This document shows positions 12,813 to 13,252 of a stretch of 13,252 nt of DNA, one piece after another. Source of the stretch: an uncultured Opitutia bacterium (GTDB taxonomy: Bacteria > Verrucomicrobiota > Verrucomicrobiia > Opitutales > UBA953); contig CAJBPJ010000023.1 in the NCBI GenBank assembly GCA_903957465.1, positions 1-13,252 of the forward strand, written 5' to 3'. Position numbers and translations under genes: made by a program. The notes beneath the pieces are model-generated. The model searched no databases and was not told the DNA's origin. It worked only from the letters and a program-made list of their open reading frames with translations. Numbering within the stretch: the stretch's first letter is position 1; the number at the start of each line of letters is the position of its first letter.

Positions 12813-13252
12813 ATGGACGAAACTGAGCCCCTCCAGGTCCTTTTGACTGAACTTCGCCGTTTAAGGGCTGAAGGGGTTGAAACCGTCCCGCTTTCCGCTG
12901 AATCCGTCGATATTCTTCGTACGCTCAAAGGTCAGCCGAAGGTTGCTGTACCGAACACATTAACCACCCCCGCAAAACCTCTGGCAGAATACAAACGCGA
13001 TCCGATCGTTGTGCCAACCGAGCCTAAGCCGCGGGCACCTGTCGGCAAAGTAGATGACAGTGCGATTCCTGAACCGCCGAAAGTAAACCTTCCCGCTGGT
13101 GTAAACAAAAGTTCCCAAATGGCTGCACTCGAAGAAATCGTTAAGGCCTGCGCCGAATGCCAACGTCATTTAGGAAAAGTGAAGCCACTTATTTTTGGTG
13201 CAGGCAACCTTGACGCAGAAATTGTTTTTGTGGGTGAAGCGCCAACGGAAGA
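12813..13252 (+). CDS. Uracil-DNA glycosylase, family 4-like iron-sulfur type (3' truncated)
   Basis: The first 146 residues of a gene that runs off the right edge. Residues 104-146 match the start of the iron-sulfur uracil-DNA glycosylase fold: LEEIVKACAEC with the first two cluster cysteines (Cys113, Cys116), LIFGAGN (126-132) and EIVFVGEAP (136-144). These enzymes remove uracil from DNA in base-excision repair; the other two cysteines and the catalytic C-terminal motif lie outside the window. Before the domain is a roughly 100-residue extension: a short helix (LQVLLTELRRLRAEGVE) and a Pro/Lys-rich linker, seen in various bacterial members. The residue after GEAP is Thr where Gly is usual. 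ATG at 12813 is the first in frame; no ribosome-binding sequence is seen. Confidence 0.88.
   Translation, partial: MDETEPLQVLLTELRRLRAEGVETVPLSAESVDILRTLKGQPKVAVPNTLTTPAKPLAEYKRDPIVVPTEPKPRAPVGKVDDSAIPEPPKVNLPAGVNKSSQMAALEEIVKACAECQRHLGKVKPLIFGAGNLDAEIVFVGEAPTE

Noticed and set aside
1..13252. Search for -24/-12 (sigma-54) promoters because rpoN is present
   Set aside because: No intergenic TGGCAC-N5-TTGCA-like element was found by eye on either strand.

Overview
The window is a compact stretch of a bacterial chromosome with 13 protein genes (two cut by the window edges) and almost no spare DNA. Gene content is housekeeping: sigma-54, RuvC, transketolase, HisI, ApaG, a beta-CASP nuclease and a family 4-type uracil-DNA glycosylase. 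The RuvC with a basic N-terminal extension, the unusual HisI type, the glycine-rich RRM protein and signal-peptide proteins without other context suggest a Verrucomicrobiota bacterium, probably Opitutae-like. This lineage is an inference from protein style, not a measurement. I see no phage, IS, CRISPR, tRNA or rRNA.

Layout from left to right. The 3' end of rpoN (+) meets a two-gene operon, apaG then a beta-CASP metallo-beta-lactamase ribonuclease (-). Next is an 848-residue membrane fusion (+): one N-terminal helix, an alpha/beta-hydrolase domain that has lost its nucleophile and histidine, a DedA/VTT membrane domain and an ATP-grasp domain. It runs tail to tail into ruvC (-). A secreted beta-propeller-like protein (+) runs tail to tail into transketolase (-). 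The divergent hisI (+) runs tail to tail into a leftward cluster of three mutually related exported or membrane-anchored proteins of unknown function. Upstream of these, also leftward, is an RRM plus RGG-tail RNA-binding protein. The window ends in a divergent uracil-DNA glycosylase gene (+, incomplete).

Genes alternate in strand. All four tail-to-tail junctions have only 1-3 bases between stop codons, so 3'-end structures have to lie inside the opposing coding region, and hairpins can be seen there. Two ordinary intrinsic terminators occur, both in the leftward cluster. None of the 12 visible start codons has a convincing Shine-Dalgarno sequence. The points most worth following up are the pseudo-hydrolase/DedA/ATP-grasp fusion and the three-member paralogous exported family; next are the HisI with an altered metal site and the symmetric dyads in the divergent promoter regions.
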